Below, one piece after another: positions 14,474 to 23,870 of a DNA stretch of 64,000 bases. The stretch is taken from NCBI RefSeq assembly GCF_001039355.2, contig NW_019775849.1:7257-71256 (forward strand), written 5' to 3'. This DNA comes from Lingula anatina. Lineage: Eukaryota > Brachiopoda > Lingulata > Lingulida > Lingulidae. The notes under the pieces were generated by a model, which had not been told where the DNA came from, did not search any database, and saw nothing but the letters and a program-made list of their open reading frames with translations. The translations under genes were made by a program, and so were the position numbers. Position 1 is the first letter of the stretch. Every line of letters starts with the position of its first letter.

Positions 14474-17400
14474 ACCCCCAACACATTCCTGAACAAGATT
14501 TTATCACGAAAATGGGCAGAGTTTACCATGAGTACATGGGCTACAATCCTGTGCCATCATTTTGGTTAACATTTTTGTCCTGAAGTTATGAGTCCCTAAT
14601 TACAGATTTTGCATTAAACATAGACATCATTTTGCTTTATAAAATCCTAACTAAGGCTTCTAAGAAAAATCATTGACAATGTTTTGGAGAAGTAAATGAT
14701 GTCATTAAGTTGGTGTTGAAACGGTGATCATGGGTGCTTAGCTAAAGGAGAAATACGAAGAACTTTTCAGTTTTATCCCTTAAATCGCAATTATGACATC
14801 ACCCGTAAGATGACATATGTCTAAATATTAATTAAGGTAAGTTAAGGACTAGTGTTACAATATCCTTAATTGTTCAAAAACATTTGGCACATCTGACTGG
14901 ATAATACATATGTTACTGAATACATTTGGTATCTCCAGGATGACTGTACACCCCTTCATTGTGCTGCTGATGGTGGTCACAGCGATGCAGCAGCTCTACT
15001 TTATAAGTGCGGAGCTGATGCTTGCAGTAAGGCTTCGGTAGGTTATGTTACTTGAAATATAGCTCCTCCGCATTAGTCGAGTCGCCACTCCCATAGGCCC
15101 AATAGTCGAACCCTGCAATGTTCTTTCCTGTAAACATTTTTTGCTGAAATGCATTCTTCAGGCCGAGAGAAGCAAAATTAGCTTGGTTGCTATTTCCGAG
15201 ACATTGAGCATTTTTCAATATGGCCGTCAATTTATGAGGAAATATAGAAAACGACCAGAAGTTGCCTGGTAAACTTTATTGACAGCTTTGAACGTGTATC
15301 CTATCAGGAGAGCACAACAGTACTAGTGAATACGCTTAAGCGCGTACCACTTAGCAAAAAACCAAAATGGCTGTCAAAACATAAGGCAGAAAGTGATAAA
15401 AGCTGCAGATTCAGTTCGTTTTTTGCATATTTAGTTTTATTTAAAACCATATCTGCTTTTTTATTTATGTTAATTATGATATTTTGTTAGTCATGACCCT
15501 AAACTCTCGGAATAAGCTTATCTGACAGTTCAATAACCCCCCAAGAGTCAGTTTGCTACTTTCCCGGGTCCCGTTATAATTTACTTAGAATGTTATTCCC
15601 TGTAATATTTTTAAGAATTTAATACTTTGGGGTATAAAAGTTAATTTAATTTGGGCTTTTTTGGCAGTGGCTACATCCAGAACGTTGATCCATTTTCAAA
15701 ATTCAAGATGGCCGTCAATAATATAAAAATATATTATAAAATCATTATATCATAAATAAATAATTATGTAAAATAGAACAACAAATAGAAGCGGCAGAGA
15801 TGTGGTTTCTCAGGAAAATGATGAGAATATCTTGGACAGAGAGAATGACAAATCAGAAAGTGTTGGAGAGAGCAGGAACAAAGCGTTTCCTTCTAAAAAG
15901 CATACGAAAGAGACAGTTGGAATTTTTAGGACACGTAATGCGGAAGGAAGAGCTGGAACATCTTAGTGTGACAGGCAAGGTCAATGGAAAGCGAAGCAGG
16001 GGCAGGCAAAGATTAACATACACAGCAAGCATACGTAGGTGGACAGGAATAGCGGAGCTAGACCTGTTGAAGACCGCAAAGGACAGGAAGAGGTGGAAGT
16101 CCATGATCGCCAACGTCCTAATGGGACAAGGCACTTGAGAGAGAGAGCAAAAAGTCGGGTTTAAAGTACATGGTATTCCGAATTTCAAGTGGCCGCTAAA
16201 ACGTGCCCAAAGAGATTAAAAAAAAGCAGAACGTTGATCAATTTTCAAAATTTAAGATGGCCGTCAATAATATGAAAATATATTATAAAATCATTATATC
16301 ATAAATAAATAATTATGCAAAATAGCAAAGAGTCGGATTTAAAGTACATGGTATTCCGCATTTCAACTGACCGCTAAAACGTGCCCAAAAAGATTTTTAA
16401 AAAATACAGTTAAATTACGTTTTTAACTGATAATTAGCGTATAAGATATATATCAAACCCTTTAATTATTGACAAAGTGTACTTGGAAGGTACAAGTATA
16501 CTAAGACTCTAAAAAGAGGATCATTGATAGGACTAACCGTCATGTAAGTTCTCTTTTTAATACAGGCTCAGTCTAATGAAAATTTTATCAAGGGCCAACA
16601 GGGGCTTCTGCAGGATTTGGGGCACAGGGAGTCCAAAATGTTAATCAGCAATCGGGACTCTTTTATTTACATGGAGTCCAACCAAGTCCATTGGTGAGGA
16701 CGGGAGGGGGGGTGTAATTTAATTTAACTTTTGCCAAATATTAACCTTATTATTTTTTTTTGTTTTTGTTTTTATATTGATCATACCCTAATATTTTGAT
16801 TTTATATCTTGATCGTAACTTTATTCAGTATGTACATAAAATTTCCCAGCAGGCAAACGACATTGATTCTACGTCGATTCAATGTTGATCCACCAAAATT
16901 AACGTTGATTCAACAGTGAATCAATGTCGTTTGTCTGCTGGGTTAGCTTTAAAACTTCCCATTCTTTTAATTAGGATTGGCACGTGTAAGAATATTTCAT
17001 CAGTATATAATAGCATTTCTAGTTTTTCTTATTACTCCACTTTTTTTTCACTTTACATTTTAGAGAGTCAATAAACGAAACGTTATACAAATCTTTTGGT
17101 TATATACCGACAGCCATTAAAATCTTTGAGGACATATTTTTCAAAATAATTGTTATTTTGAAGCTCTAAACTGGATTATTTTCATATGAATCATTTGTTT
17201 AAGACATTGTTGTACAGATTCAAAAATCTAAAGTTCTATGAATAGTTTCAAAACAAAAGTGGCACCAGCTCAACACAAAGTCACAACGGTCAATGGCCGG
17301 TACGACCTCCGCTTGCTTCGATGTAGGCAGCAATCCGTTGGCACATGCTGGGGCAATAAACGGGATGGTGTCGTGCAGAATCCTATTCCAGTCTTGTCGT

Positions 17401-20400
17401 AGTGCCTGGATCAGCTGCTGCCTTGGCCAACGGAGGACTTGTAGTACCACAAGTGTTCAACCGGATTCATATCCGGAGAATAGACAGGCCGGGGTAGGAC
17501 ATCCACCGTTGGGACTCCTGATACACTTGGATCATTTGTGCTGAATGTGAACGGGTCAACCTGATGTAGAGATCCTGGTATGATGTTGACTCTATGTATA
17601 CTATGTATACCCTGCTTCTATCTAGTTTATTTATAATAAAATCCATTATTAAACAACAAAAATGACTTTACCCATAGGAGTTTAAATATTTAAAAAGTTT
17701 ACAAAAAAAGGATAAGGATAATCCAACCTGAAGAAAAACGATTCCATGCCTTTTTTTAATTCACAGTGATTTAGTTTACACATACTAGAATGATAATGTC
17801 TTTCATTAAATCATCCACAAAGTAATTTTTGATTTAGAATGAAAAACTAGTTGTCAGGACTGAGAAATCCGCAATCAATGTTTGGTTTGATCATAGAGTA
17901 GCATTGATGGACAAATTGGTTTTCGTTTTACGTATCATTTACCCTAAAAATATGTTTTATTGTGTGCTATGTCTTGAACGCATGTATATCGTTTTTTACT
18001 TTATATATGTATTTACATTTGTTCCAGGTAAAGCCTATTTCAGTTAAAAGTCTTGTAGATTTACAGTTGTGTCCTTGCCCTTCCATTATGTTTTGGATGC
18101 CATTTTTATTAAATTAACTTGCAAAAATGAAATAAACGATCGCACTTTGCGTGGATATAAATATAAATATGCAATGGTGAACAATGGAGTGAAGCATTAT
18201 TTTTTTTTATTTGAATGTATGGCTCTCGCTATTCATATAACAAATTGACGGTCATCTTGAATTTTGAAAAATTATCAATATCTCGTACGCATCAACTGGC
18301 AAATAAAGTCAAGCTTATAAGCTTTTCTAATTTTTGTAACCCAGATGAAATAATTTCTTTTAAAAAAGCTTGCAAGATATAACATAGCAAGCTTTGACTA
18401 TGGGGCTCGTGGGAGTGGCAAATGGACTCAGGAGATGGCACCGTCTGCCACCATCCAATGTCAAATAAGCAGTTTCTGAGAGTTTAGGATCATGACTAAC
18501 AAATTATCATAATGAACATAAATAGAAAATGCGGATATGTTTTTAATAAGACTAAATTTTGCAGCTATTTTACATACTGCCATATGTTTTGACGGTCATT
18601 TTGGCTTTTTTTGCTATATGTAACGGGCTTCAGTGTATCCACTAGTACTGTTGTGCTCTCCTGATAGGATACACGTTCAAAAAAGCTGTCAATAAAGTTT
18701 ACCCGGCGACTTCTGGTCGTTTTTCTATTTATCCTCATAAATTGACGGCCATATTGAAGAATGCTCAATGTCTCGGAAATAGCAACCAAGCTAATTTTGC
18801 TTCTCTTGACCTAAAGAATGCATTTCAGCAAAAAAAGTTTACAGTAAAAAACATTGCAGGGTTAGCGTTCTGGCTACTCGACTACATCATCTGTTTGTTT
18901 TCATTTTGCAGTCAAACTTAATGAGACCAGTATTTAGCAAGTGAACACTTTAAACTCACTATTTGTTAACGTTGCATGTGAATTCTCTAATGTTTTAATG
19001 GTACGCATATTTATCTTGCGAATGTGAGGTACATGTATATTGTTACCGGTAGGTGTCCACCGTCCTTTCTGTACTGCTGTTGGTGGTCAAATGTATTTTA
19101 ATTTGTTTTTATTCACTGCACATAACTGTTTTATTGCTTTTTTAATAATTTGGTACACATTCCTGCAAAGTATGTTGTTAACTGAAAACATTGTGACTCT
19201 TCAGTTTGGTCGCACACCACTTCATCATGCTGCTGTGGGCGGTCACAACAATGTAGCAGCTCTACTCATTCAGCACGGAGCTGATCCCTGCTGTGGAGAC
19301 AATGTAAGTTGATCTCTATAATAATTTTTTATGGAGCTATGAGGTCAGTACTCAGTGATTAAACATCAAAATATCATTTACATTGGTAAATATTATATGT
19401 TTATCATATAATACTTAAATGATACGTTTATGTAGCTACTGATGTTTTATATTTTTGTAAGAATGAAATTAACGCACAGTTACTGAAAAACTGTTAATTG
19501 ATTTATTTTTTTTTTTATACAGGCCGACTGGTACACATATTGCTAAAATGTTTGCTAAAATGATAAGGACCGTCTTGCTTTAAGGCAGTTGAGTTCATCA
19601 AACATACTTTCAAATTTGTTCAGCTCCACGTGTTTTCGTTTTGTGATTATTCATTGAATCATTCGGTACATCTGTTCCTACAGTGGCCCCTGAAAACAAA
19701 CATTATGTATCTTCAGGGTGGCTGTACACCACTTCATTACGCTGCTCAGTGTGGTTATAACAATGTAGCAGCTCTGCTTTTGCATCACGGAGCTGATTCC
19801 TGCAGTAAGGCTTGGGTAGGTTTTTGTGTGTAACTTGAAATATAGCTCCTATCCACAACCTATTTATTTACATTATGCAGTCATACGTTATGAGGTCAAT
19901 ACTTTGTAATTTAACATTTTAAAATAATCATTTGCAAACATTGCATTTGAATCCTCTAACATGATACCTGAATCTGTTGTGGACTTTATGTATACCTTTT
20001 AAAATACACCATATGATCGTATGATGAGATCACGAAAAATAACATAACTAGTATTGCATCACTTCATGGACATACTGGTTCACACACTGTATGACGTATA
20101 TTTACAAGAGACTAAAATGAACTGTGAGATATGTTGCATCTTTGCCGAATTGCTGTTGGTGGTCTAGTGTATTTTTACTTTGGTTAGATTTCCTATAAAT
20201 CACAATGTAACAATTATTCCTTAAACACTTGGTCCAATTGTGTGTAAGATATATTGGTTACTGAACATAATGTTTATCTTTAGAATGGTCACACACCTCT
20301 TCATTACGCTGCTGAGGGTGGTCAAAGAGATGTAGTAGCTCTGCTTTTGCAGTTTGGAGCTGATCCCAGCACTGAGGACAGGGTAGGTTTGTGTACACTG

Positions 20401-22590
20401 CATGAAATACATACACTGATGCTCATAAGTTAAGCAACACTCCGATTTTTTCAAAAGTTTCTTCTATCATGATCATTATTTCATTTGTTGGTGGGATTAT
20501 GCATATTTCTTTCATATTTTATAAATAACTCATTCAAGTTAAATATTTCGGTTAAAGAAATACACCACACAGCTTATTGTAATAATCAAAATGACTTTAT
20601 TAACCAAACGGTACTAAAATATGCCAAACCATGTGTCAAAAAAGTATGCTCACACAGCAAAAAGGACGTGCTGATTAAAACAGCTTATTATAAAAAGATA
20701 AAGTTCGATCATCTAAGAATTAGTTTTAATAAAAGAAGACTGTAGATAATATATGATTAATCGTCTATTATGCAATAAATATCGGGTGTGCTTTCCCTGG
20801 TTTTGAACAACAGCTTCACATTGTCTCCTGCAACTTGCCACCAAATTCTGCCAGTCTTTCTTTGAGAGCCGGTTCCATTCTTTATTTACTGCCTGTTGGA
20901 CCTCTCTAATGTTTCTAACTGGAGGTTGTCTCTCATTTATTGCCCTGTCAATCATATCCTAAGCATGCTCGATTACATTGAAAATTGGTAAATATGCAGG
21001 CCAATCCAAATGTGGGATACCGCGCTGTTGCAGCGCGTCTTGCACGGACCATGCTTTCTGGATGGGCGCATTGTCCTGCACCAAAATGATTTTTCTTTCT
21101 GGATTTGCTTGAATGTGTGATTGTATGCACCCCAATGGTATTTCGTCTCTGTATTGTTGACCAGGGCGCCTACCTTGAATGACGTATGGTGGCAATTTTT
21201 CATTGTTTGGCTGAAATGAACTGGTCCTGGTGGCATAATCGAACCAGATATCTTCATCTCTTGCGTCGGTTAATATTGGTCTACCAGAAAGAGGCTTGTC
21301 CAATACATGCTGAGTTTGGCGCCATTTTGCTACCAGCTTGGACACTTGACTTGGTACTGCTTTTTTGTTGCCTTGCAATCTGTCTCTTTGGCACTCCAGC
21401 AAGATGGCTTCCTATTATTTGCCATCTGATTACCTCGTTGAGTCCTCTTCTAACCATTGGTTGGTTCAAAATAACAAATTGTGCCCATGAAACTAGCCAA
21501 ACTGGAAGCTCCTCATGGCATGGCCAAACCGTGTTTATCGCAAGTGGCACCCCCATTGCATATTCTATCGTGTCCAACAGTAAATAGTACTCTAATGTCA
21601 GCATGCTGTCCATTTTTGTCCAAGCAGATTTGGGCTTTTCTCATGCCATAAAGTGCACTCCATACTATGACTCTATCCCATCGCAGAACATCCACCTCAT
21701 CCGTAATACGCCTCTCAAGGTCATCCAAGTCTCGTGGTGGGGTTAAGTACACCTTGGACTTGAGGTTACCTCACCAGAAGAAGCCCAGTGGGGTCAATCA
21801 GGTGACTCTGGGGGCCATTCCACCTGAAGATGCAAAGTGGTAACTTGGTCGCCAAACAACTCCATCAGACGATTGAAACGGACAGCATGTTGAAGACTTT
21901 TAACTTATCAAACAAGTACGTTCAAACTGTGCATATCGATATGCTGCTTTGGTTGAAACTTCTGGAGAAGATGAGAAGTTCTTGTAACATTGGATGTTCA
22001 TGACAAAAGAACATAAGTGGCAGATAGCAGGGAACAAGAGGTTTATTGGCAGGTTCTTCATTTGAAAACCATTAACAAGACCGTTTCATGGCAATTAATC
22101 AACCTTTTGCGAAAAAAAGTTATCAATATAAAAAATTTATCCTTATGAAGTAATTTGACCCTGCTCAGACATGCGTGAAAAGACACGATAGCCATTGAAT
22201 CATGACTTCCTTACGAACCTATATGTACATTTACATTTGTTATATAAAATAAAAAATTTTAATTCTGGGTATTTTTCAAATTGTTCACCTTTTGATACAC
22301 CCTGTATGTTCAAAACTAAAATGATGAACGTGCCGTTTTTTTACCTGCAGAAAGGTATTTTGCCGTATGGTCGAACATATGTTTAAATTTTTTTATTCAA
22401 TGTGCCTCTTTGTTTTGCAATTGTAGGTTAAATCATTTTGTACAACTTTCTGTAGGATATATCATTTAATGAAACCATTGTGTATCTACAGGATGGACGT
22501 ACACCTCTTCATTACGCTGTCAAGGGCGGCCACAGAAATTTAACAGCTCTACTCAATCAAGCCAGAACTGAATCCTGCAGTAAAGACAAG
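4847..22590 (+). CDS. Ankyrin-repeat protein gene, partial (13 visible exons)
   Basis: Thirteen exons of exactly 99 bp each encode one 33-residue ankyrin repeat (consensus x-G/D-R-T-P-L-H-Y-A-A-x-G-G-H-x-x-V-A-A-L-L-x-x-H-G-A-D-P). Each exon has an AG acceptor, a GT donor and phase-0 borders, so any subset would splice in frame. Ankyrin repeats bind protein partners; no partner or catalytic domain is visible, so the protein's role is unknown. Donors come in two classes: gtaagt after exons starting YGR/FGR, and mostly gtaggt after exons starting DDR/GGR. The exon order repeats with a period of five (exons 2-6 resemble 7-11), pointing to a block duplication. Introns carry several transposon insertions. 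Neither start nor stop codon is seen; the gene extends left, and its 3' end is not found before the element at 23.9 kb. Confidence 0.85.
5266..6162. mobile_element. 897-bp MITE with TTA target duplication
   Basis: The inverted ends are agcctcggtcacaaccgg at the left and its reverse complement at the right. Both are flanked by tta (5263-5265 and 6163-6165). The paralogous intron near 8135-8165 contains the same flanking sequence uninterrupted (gcagttaggt..accacgactt), so this is a clean insertion. The trinucleotide TTA target and short TIRs fit the PIF/Harbinger type by known preference. The interior is more GC- and CpG-rich than the host introns and has no transposase ORF; the short ORFs on both strands appear incidental. 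Confidence 0.8.
6325..6423 (+). CDS. Ankyrin exon 2
   Basis: Repeat beginning YGRTPLHYAAAGGH and ending DPCCVDR. Acceptor gactcttcag, donor gtaagt. Close paralog of exons 5, 7 and 10, which share the YGR/FGR start, the LLIQHGADPCC core and the gtaagt donor. Confidence 0.9.
6600..7018. repeat. Inserted repeat block ending in (CA)n
   Basis: This stretch is absent from the matching introns after exons 5 and 7. It contains about 50 bases (6845-6895, aatggcggac.tacatgaaag) that recur in the middle of the small palindromic MITE at 53815-53980. A (CA)n microsatellite closes it at 6994-7018. No clear terminal repeats were found, so its borders are approximate. Confidence 0.45.
7193..7291 (+). CDS. 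Ankyrin exon 3
   Basis: Repeat beginning DDRTPLHYAAEGGY and ending DPNSKAW. It shares the distinctive GGYIDLIAL segment with exon 8, five exons later. Acceptor tatcttcag, donor gtaggt. Confidence 0.9.
7787..7885 (+). CDS. Ankyrin exon 4
   Basis: Repeat beginning DDRTPLHYAADGGH and ending DPFSIAW. Acceptor tatctacag, donor gtaggt. Counterpart of exon 9, sharing the DGGH segment. Confidence 0.9.
8300..8398 (+). CDS. Ankyrin exon 5
   Basis: Repeat beginning YGRTPLYYAAVGGH and ending DPCCEDK. Acceptor gactctacag, donor gtaagt. Near-identical to exon 10 (FGRTPL.., AAVGGH). Confidence 0.9.
8669..8717. repeat. (AT)n microsatellite
   Basis: A pure AT dinucleotide run of about 48 bases inside the intron between ankyrin exons 5 and 6. 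Translation gives meaningless alternating YI residues in two frames. Confidence 0.95.
8875..8973 (+). CDS. Ankyrin exon 6
   Basis: Repeat beginning GGRTPLSYASEGGH and ending DPNCKAR. Acceptor tattttcag, donor gtaggt. It shares the GG start with exon 11, five exons later. Confidence 0.88.
9550..9648 (+). CDS. Ankyrin exon 7
   Basis: Repeat beginning YGRTPLHDATVGGH and ending DPCCVDR, the same ending as exon 2. HYAA is replaced by HDAT. Acceptor gactcttcag, donor gtaagt. Its downstream intron is interrupted by the LINE. Confidence 0.88.
9741..13087 (+). mobile_element. Non-LTR retrotransposon (LINE) with APE endonuclease and RT
   Basis: A 3.35-kb insertion flanked by the 8-bp direct repeat tttgtgta (9733-9740 and 13088-13095). 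The paralogous intron near 8485-8525 (..tatgtgtatcttataatac) shows the site without the insertion. It has a GC-rich 290-bp leader, one long ORF (endonuclease, then reverse transcriptase) and a short (gat)n tail at 13074-13087, typical of LINEs with simple-repeat 3' ends. No separate ORF1 is seen. The endonuclease resembles the invertebrate proteins often auto-named craniofacial development protein 2-like; assignment to an RTE, I or Nimb-like clade needs a phylogeny. Confidence 0.92.
10032..13075 (+). pseudogene. LINE endonuclease-reverse transcriptase ORF, disrupted
   Basis: The APE-type endonuclease (about residues 35-280) shows SWNVRT, IIQCYAPTN, VIGDLNAKVG, a QIDHI motif and the catalytic SDH (SDHFLVASS). 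The reverse transcriptase follows: KNGKASGIDNI, NWRGITLLSIPSK, EEQAGFQKGRGCIDQI, VDFRKAFDSVHR, GVRQGCILSP and the catalytic FADDLALLSS near 12289. The C-terminal part has YLGSLIS and FKWLGHV. The enzyme would nick the target and copy its own RNA there. It is no longer intact: in-frame stops at 11319, 11817, about 12557 and 12986, and a frameshift between about 12240 and 12290. A poly-G tract lies at 12966-12979. All lesions are local, so the insertion is fairly young. Minus-strand ORFs here are shadows. Confidence 0.9.
13431..13529 (+). CDS. Ankyrin exon 8
   Basis: Repeat beginning NDRTPLHYAAEGGY and ending DPNCKAW. It shares YIDLIAL with exon 3. Acceptor tatcttcag, donor gtacgt (variant of gtaggt). 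It supplies the empty-site reference for the element at 374-4817. Confidence 0.9.
13953..14870. repeat. Intronic insertion with inverted arms around (AT)n
   Basis: About 900 bases interrupt an intron that is continuous after ankyrin exon 3. Inside, gtgttgggggtggt (about 14189) and its reverse complement (about 14471-14486) flank a fragment ending in an (AT)n run at 14408-14471. This suggests a small inverted-repeat element nested in a larger insertion. No coding potential was found. Confidence 0.45.
14939..15037 (+). CDS. Ankyrin exon 9
   Basis: Repeat beginning DDCTPLHCAADGGH and ending DACSKAS. It is more degenerate than its neighbours (R to C in the DDRTPL start, LLYKCGADA). Reading frame, acceptor tctccag and donor gtaggt are intact. 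Confidence 0.8.
15676..16400. repeat. Partial tandem duplication flanking a LINE fragment
   Basis: The block aacgttgatc..aagatggccgtcaataat and the following AT-rich 90 bases occur at 15676-15780 and again at 16231-16330. A second block (agtcgg.tttaaagtacatgg) occurs at 16153 and 16328. The LINE fragment lies between the copies. Confidence 0.7.
15783..16140 (+). pseudogene. LINE 3' fragment (post-RT domain)
   Basis: A 112-codon ORF from 15800 contains RMTNQKVLERAG, KRQLEFLGHVMRKE and GKRSRGRQRLTY. This is the conserved region downstream of the reverse transcriptase catalytic core in many invertebrate LINEs, equivalent to the FKWLGHV segment of the LINE at 12.8 kb but from a different family. 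The RT core and endonuclease are absent, so this is a 5'-truncated or rearranged relic inside the 15.1-18.9 kb element. Confidence 0.7.
16845..16942. mobile_element. 98-bp palindromic MITE, CCCAGCAG ends
   Basis: It begins cccagcaggcaaacgacatt and ends with the reverse complement (aatgtcgtttgtctgctggg). The interior repeats gttgattcaac-like motifs. The same terminal octamer bounds the 2-kb element at 41491-43449, and shorter CCCAGC ends bound the one at 29916-30022. Confidence 0.7.
17220..17560 (-). pseudogene. Tc1/mariner transposase C-terminal relic
   Basis: The minus strand encodes YSPDMNPVEHLWYY (third catalytic acidic block of DDE/DDD transposases of the Tc1 type), then after a frame change LIQALRQDWNRI, the usual C-terminal helix. 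The N-terminal DNA-binding part and the first two catalytic blocks are missing. It lies inside the 15.1-18.9 kb element. Confidence 0.75.
19205..19303 (+). CDS. Ankyrin exon 10
   Basis: Repeat beginning FGRTPLHHAAVGGH and ending DPCCGDN. Acceptor gactcttcag, donor gtaagt. Counterpart of exon 5. Confidence 0.9.
19717..19815 (+). CDS. Ankyrin exon 11
   Basis: Repeat beginning GGCTPLHYAAQCGY and ending DSCSKAW. Acceptor tatcttcag, donor gtaggt. Counterpart of exon 6 (GG start). Confidence 0.88.
20284..20382 (+). CDS. Ankyrin exon 12
   Basis: Repeat beginning NGHTPLHYAAEGGQ and ending DPSTEDR. Acceptor tatctttag, donor gtaggt. The GGQRDVVALLLQFGAD helix pair differs most from the other repeats. 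Confidence 0.85.
20743..21480 (-). pseudogene. Tc1-like transposase, broken
   Basis: Read from about 21480 downwards: a helix-turn-helix start (NEVIRWQIIGSHLAGVPKRQIAR), a second binding domain (QVSKLVAKWR, LSGRPILTDARDEDI), then after a large internal deletion the second catalytic block ILVQDNAPI and the third block WPAYLPIFNVIEHA. The third block normally reads SPDxNxIEH; here the acidic residue is lost (LPI). A stop or frame change separates the C-terminal AVNKEWNRLSKKDWQNL helix. The enzyme is therefore inactive by both deletion and loss of a catalytic residue. Confidence 0.75.
21513..21780 (-). pseudogene. Second transposase fragment
   Basis: The minus strand encodes YLTPPRDLDDLERRITDEVD, typical of the C-terminal region of DDE transposases of the Tc1/IS630 group, and next to it RVIVWSALYGMRKAQICLDK, which matches the segment before the second catalytic aspartate. 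The order is scrambled relative to an intact enzyme, so two relics are probably fused. Confidence 0.6.
22492..22590 (+). CDS. Ankyrin exon 13 (degenerate last visible repeat)
   Basis: Repeat beginning DGRTPLHYAVKGGH and ending ESCSKDK. The second helix and loop are degenerate (LLNQARTES instead of LLxHGADP). Frame, acceptor tatctacag and donor gtaagt are intact. No further ankyrin exon is found to the right. Confidence 0.8.
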
Positions 22591-23048
22591 GTAAGTTTGT
22601 GTATGCATGCATGAACCTTAGTTTAAAAAAACTGATCGAGGGACAAGACATATAAACAGGTCCCATCATACTGGATTTTAACTCTTGATATTTTGCAGTT
22701 CTGTAATAAAATGTCTCTCATGGTTTACTGCGCGTTTTATATGAATTGTTCTTTCTTTGCAATTATGTCAGCATGCTGTCCATTTGTGTCCATATATATA
22801 GTATTAAAATTAAATTCAGTCAGTTAAAATGAGCATCGAAATGAACATTAACGAGAATAATAATGATGAAATAAATTTACTAGCCATTCAAGCAGTGTGG
22901 TAAAAATGTTTCTATATCGTTTGTCGTTGCTATGGAAAAGTTTAGCAGTAGCGATTCTTGACATCCTTTTCTTCAGCACAAATATTACACTGAAGGGCTC
23001 TATATTGTTTTTCCGGGAATATAATTAATTTTAGTTCGCCATTTTAAA
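22591..23048. other. Intronic or intergenic, no feature
   Basis: AT-rich sequence following the last ankyrin exon. A short phrase (gtcagcatgctgtccatttgtgtcc, near 22767) repeats part of the Tc1 relic at 21597. Nothing else is recognised. Confidence 0.5.
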
Positions 23049-23870
23049 AGCTCTGTTTGCTGTGTAGGTTGCTTCTTCCCTTTCTTTTCCTCAGTTTTCT
23101 TAGAGATTCTTCTTCACTAGTTAGTTGTTCACGAAGTGCATCGTTTTCCATTTCCAGTGAATCAATTCTTTCCTTTAGACCTCCGTTGTACATTATATTC
23201 TTGTTTTTTTTTTTAATTTTGTGTTAAAAGTTAAGCAAACGCTTAGTCACAGTTTTGGCGATCACTTCTTGGACAATGTCTTTTAGATCATTTATAGTAT
23301 TTCTGATTTTATCTTTGATTTCCTCTAGTTTTGCCCAAAAACCAATGGCGTCTCTTCTGTTTTTGTCTTTAAGACCTAACTACATGTATTTGACCTTTCT
23401 GCTGGTTAGCTGGTGGATTACTTACTGGTTGCAAATTTCTTTGTATCTGTTGAATTCTTTGAATCTATTTAAAAAGCAAATGTATAAAACTTTGCTGTTA
23501 AAACTAATATTGATAAATGTATTGTCGAGGCAATGATGTTGTCTTGAATTAGTGTTACACAGTGCGCACTTCTCATCAATTGTTGTGCACCTGTCAAGAT
23601 CGAGCGTAAGTAAAGATTCAGCAAAGCTTATTATTAATATTTTTAAAAGTCTTATGACAAAGGTCGTGTCAGTTTAACTGCTTTCACTTGTAGGAAACGC
23701 CTATTATATATTGTTTTATGTATCCACAGATCTTGTACTTCTAAACGATTGGTACCTTTTGTAAGAAATTCTTGGAGTGGAATTAGGGTGGCTGTCTCTT
23801 ATTACTTGGCCGCGTTCTAGCTCCTCCAAGTAATTCATTATTTTGAGCTTGTCCACGAGAGAACCAGCCC
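23049..23870 (-). pseudogene. Decayed ORF remnant, possible retroelement
   Basis: Reading the minus strand from 23870 down gives protein-like stretches broken by stops: MNYLEELERGQVIRD, a CALCN..HHCLD cysteine/histidine segment, NRFKEFNRYKEICNQ, DAIGFWAKLEEIKDKIRN and, in a 48-codon ORF (23192-23049), a coiled-coil-like MYNGGLKERIDSLEMENDAL followed by a basic tail. This resembles the zinc-binding C-terminus of an invertebrate LINE polyprotein, but the match is weak and no catalytic motif is visible. Confidence 0.35.

Larger units (their letters stand above)
15074..18884. mobile_element. 3.8-kb TIR element with CAT target duplication
   Basis: The ends are inverted copies: the left starts tagtcgagtcgcca and the right end, reverse-complemented, tagtcgagtagccag. 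The arms align over about 430 bases (15074-15510 against 18450-18884), shown by shared segments such as gatacacgttc..aaagctgtcaataaag. The flanks are cat (15071-15073 and 18885-18887). The paralogous intron near 7915-7935 shows one uninterrupted cat. The interior carries a LINE fragment, a tandem duplication, a Tc1-like relic and a small MITE, but no transposase that can be assigned to the element itself. TAGTC termini and a 3-bp duplication match the element at 374-4817. Confidence 0.8.
20406..22380 (-). mobile_element. Nested Tc1-like transposon remains
   Basis: Intron homology stops at about 20405 and resumes near 22420, so about 2 kb is inserted. It starts after catgaaataca with tacactgatgctcataag, consistent with a TA target. 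The coding remains are all on the minus strand and represent at least two transposase pieces, one inside the other. No matching right terminal repeat was found, so the right edge is approximate. Confidence 0.65.
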
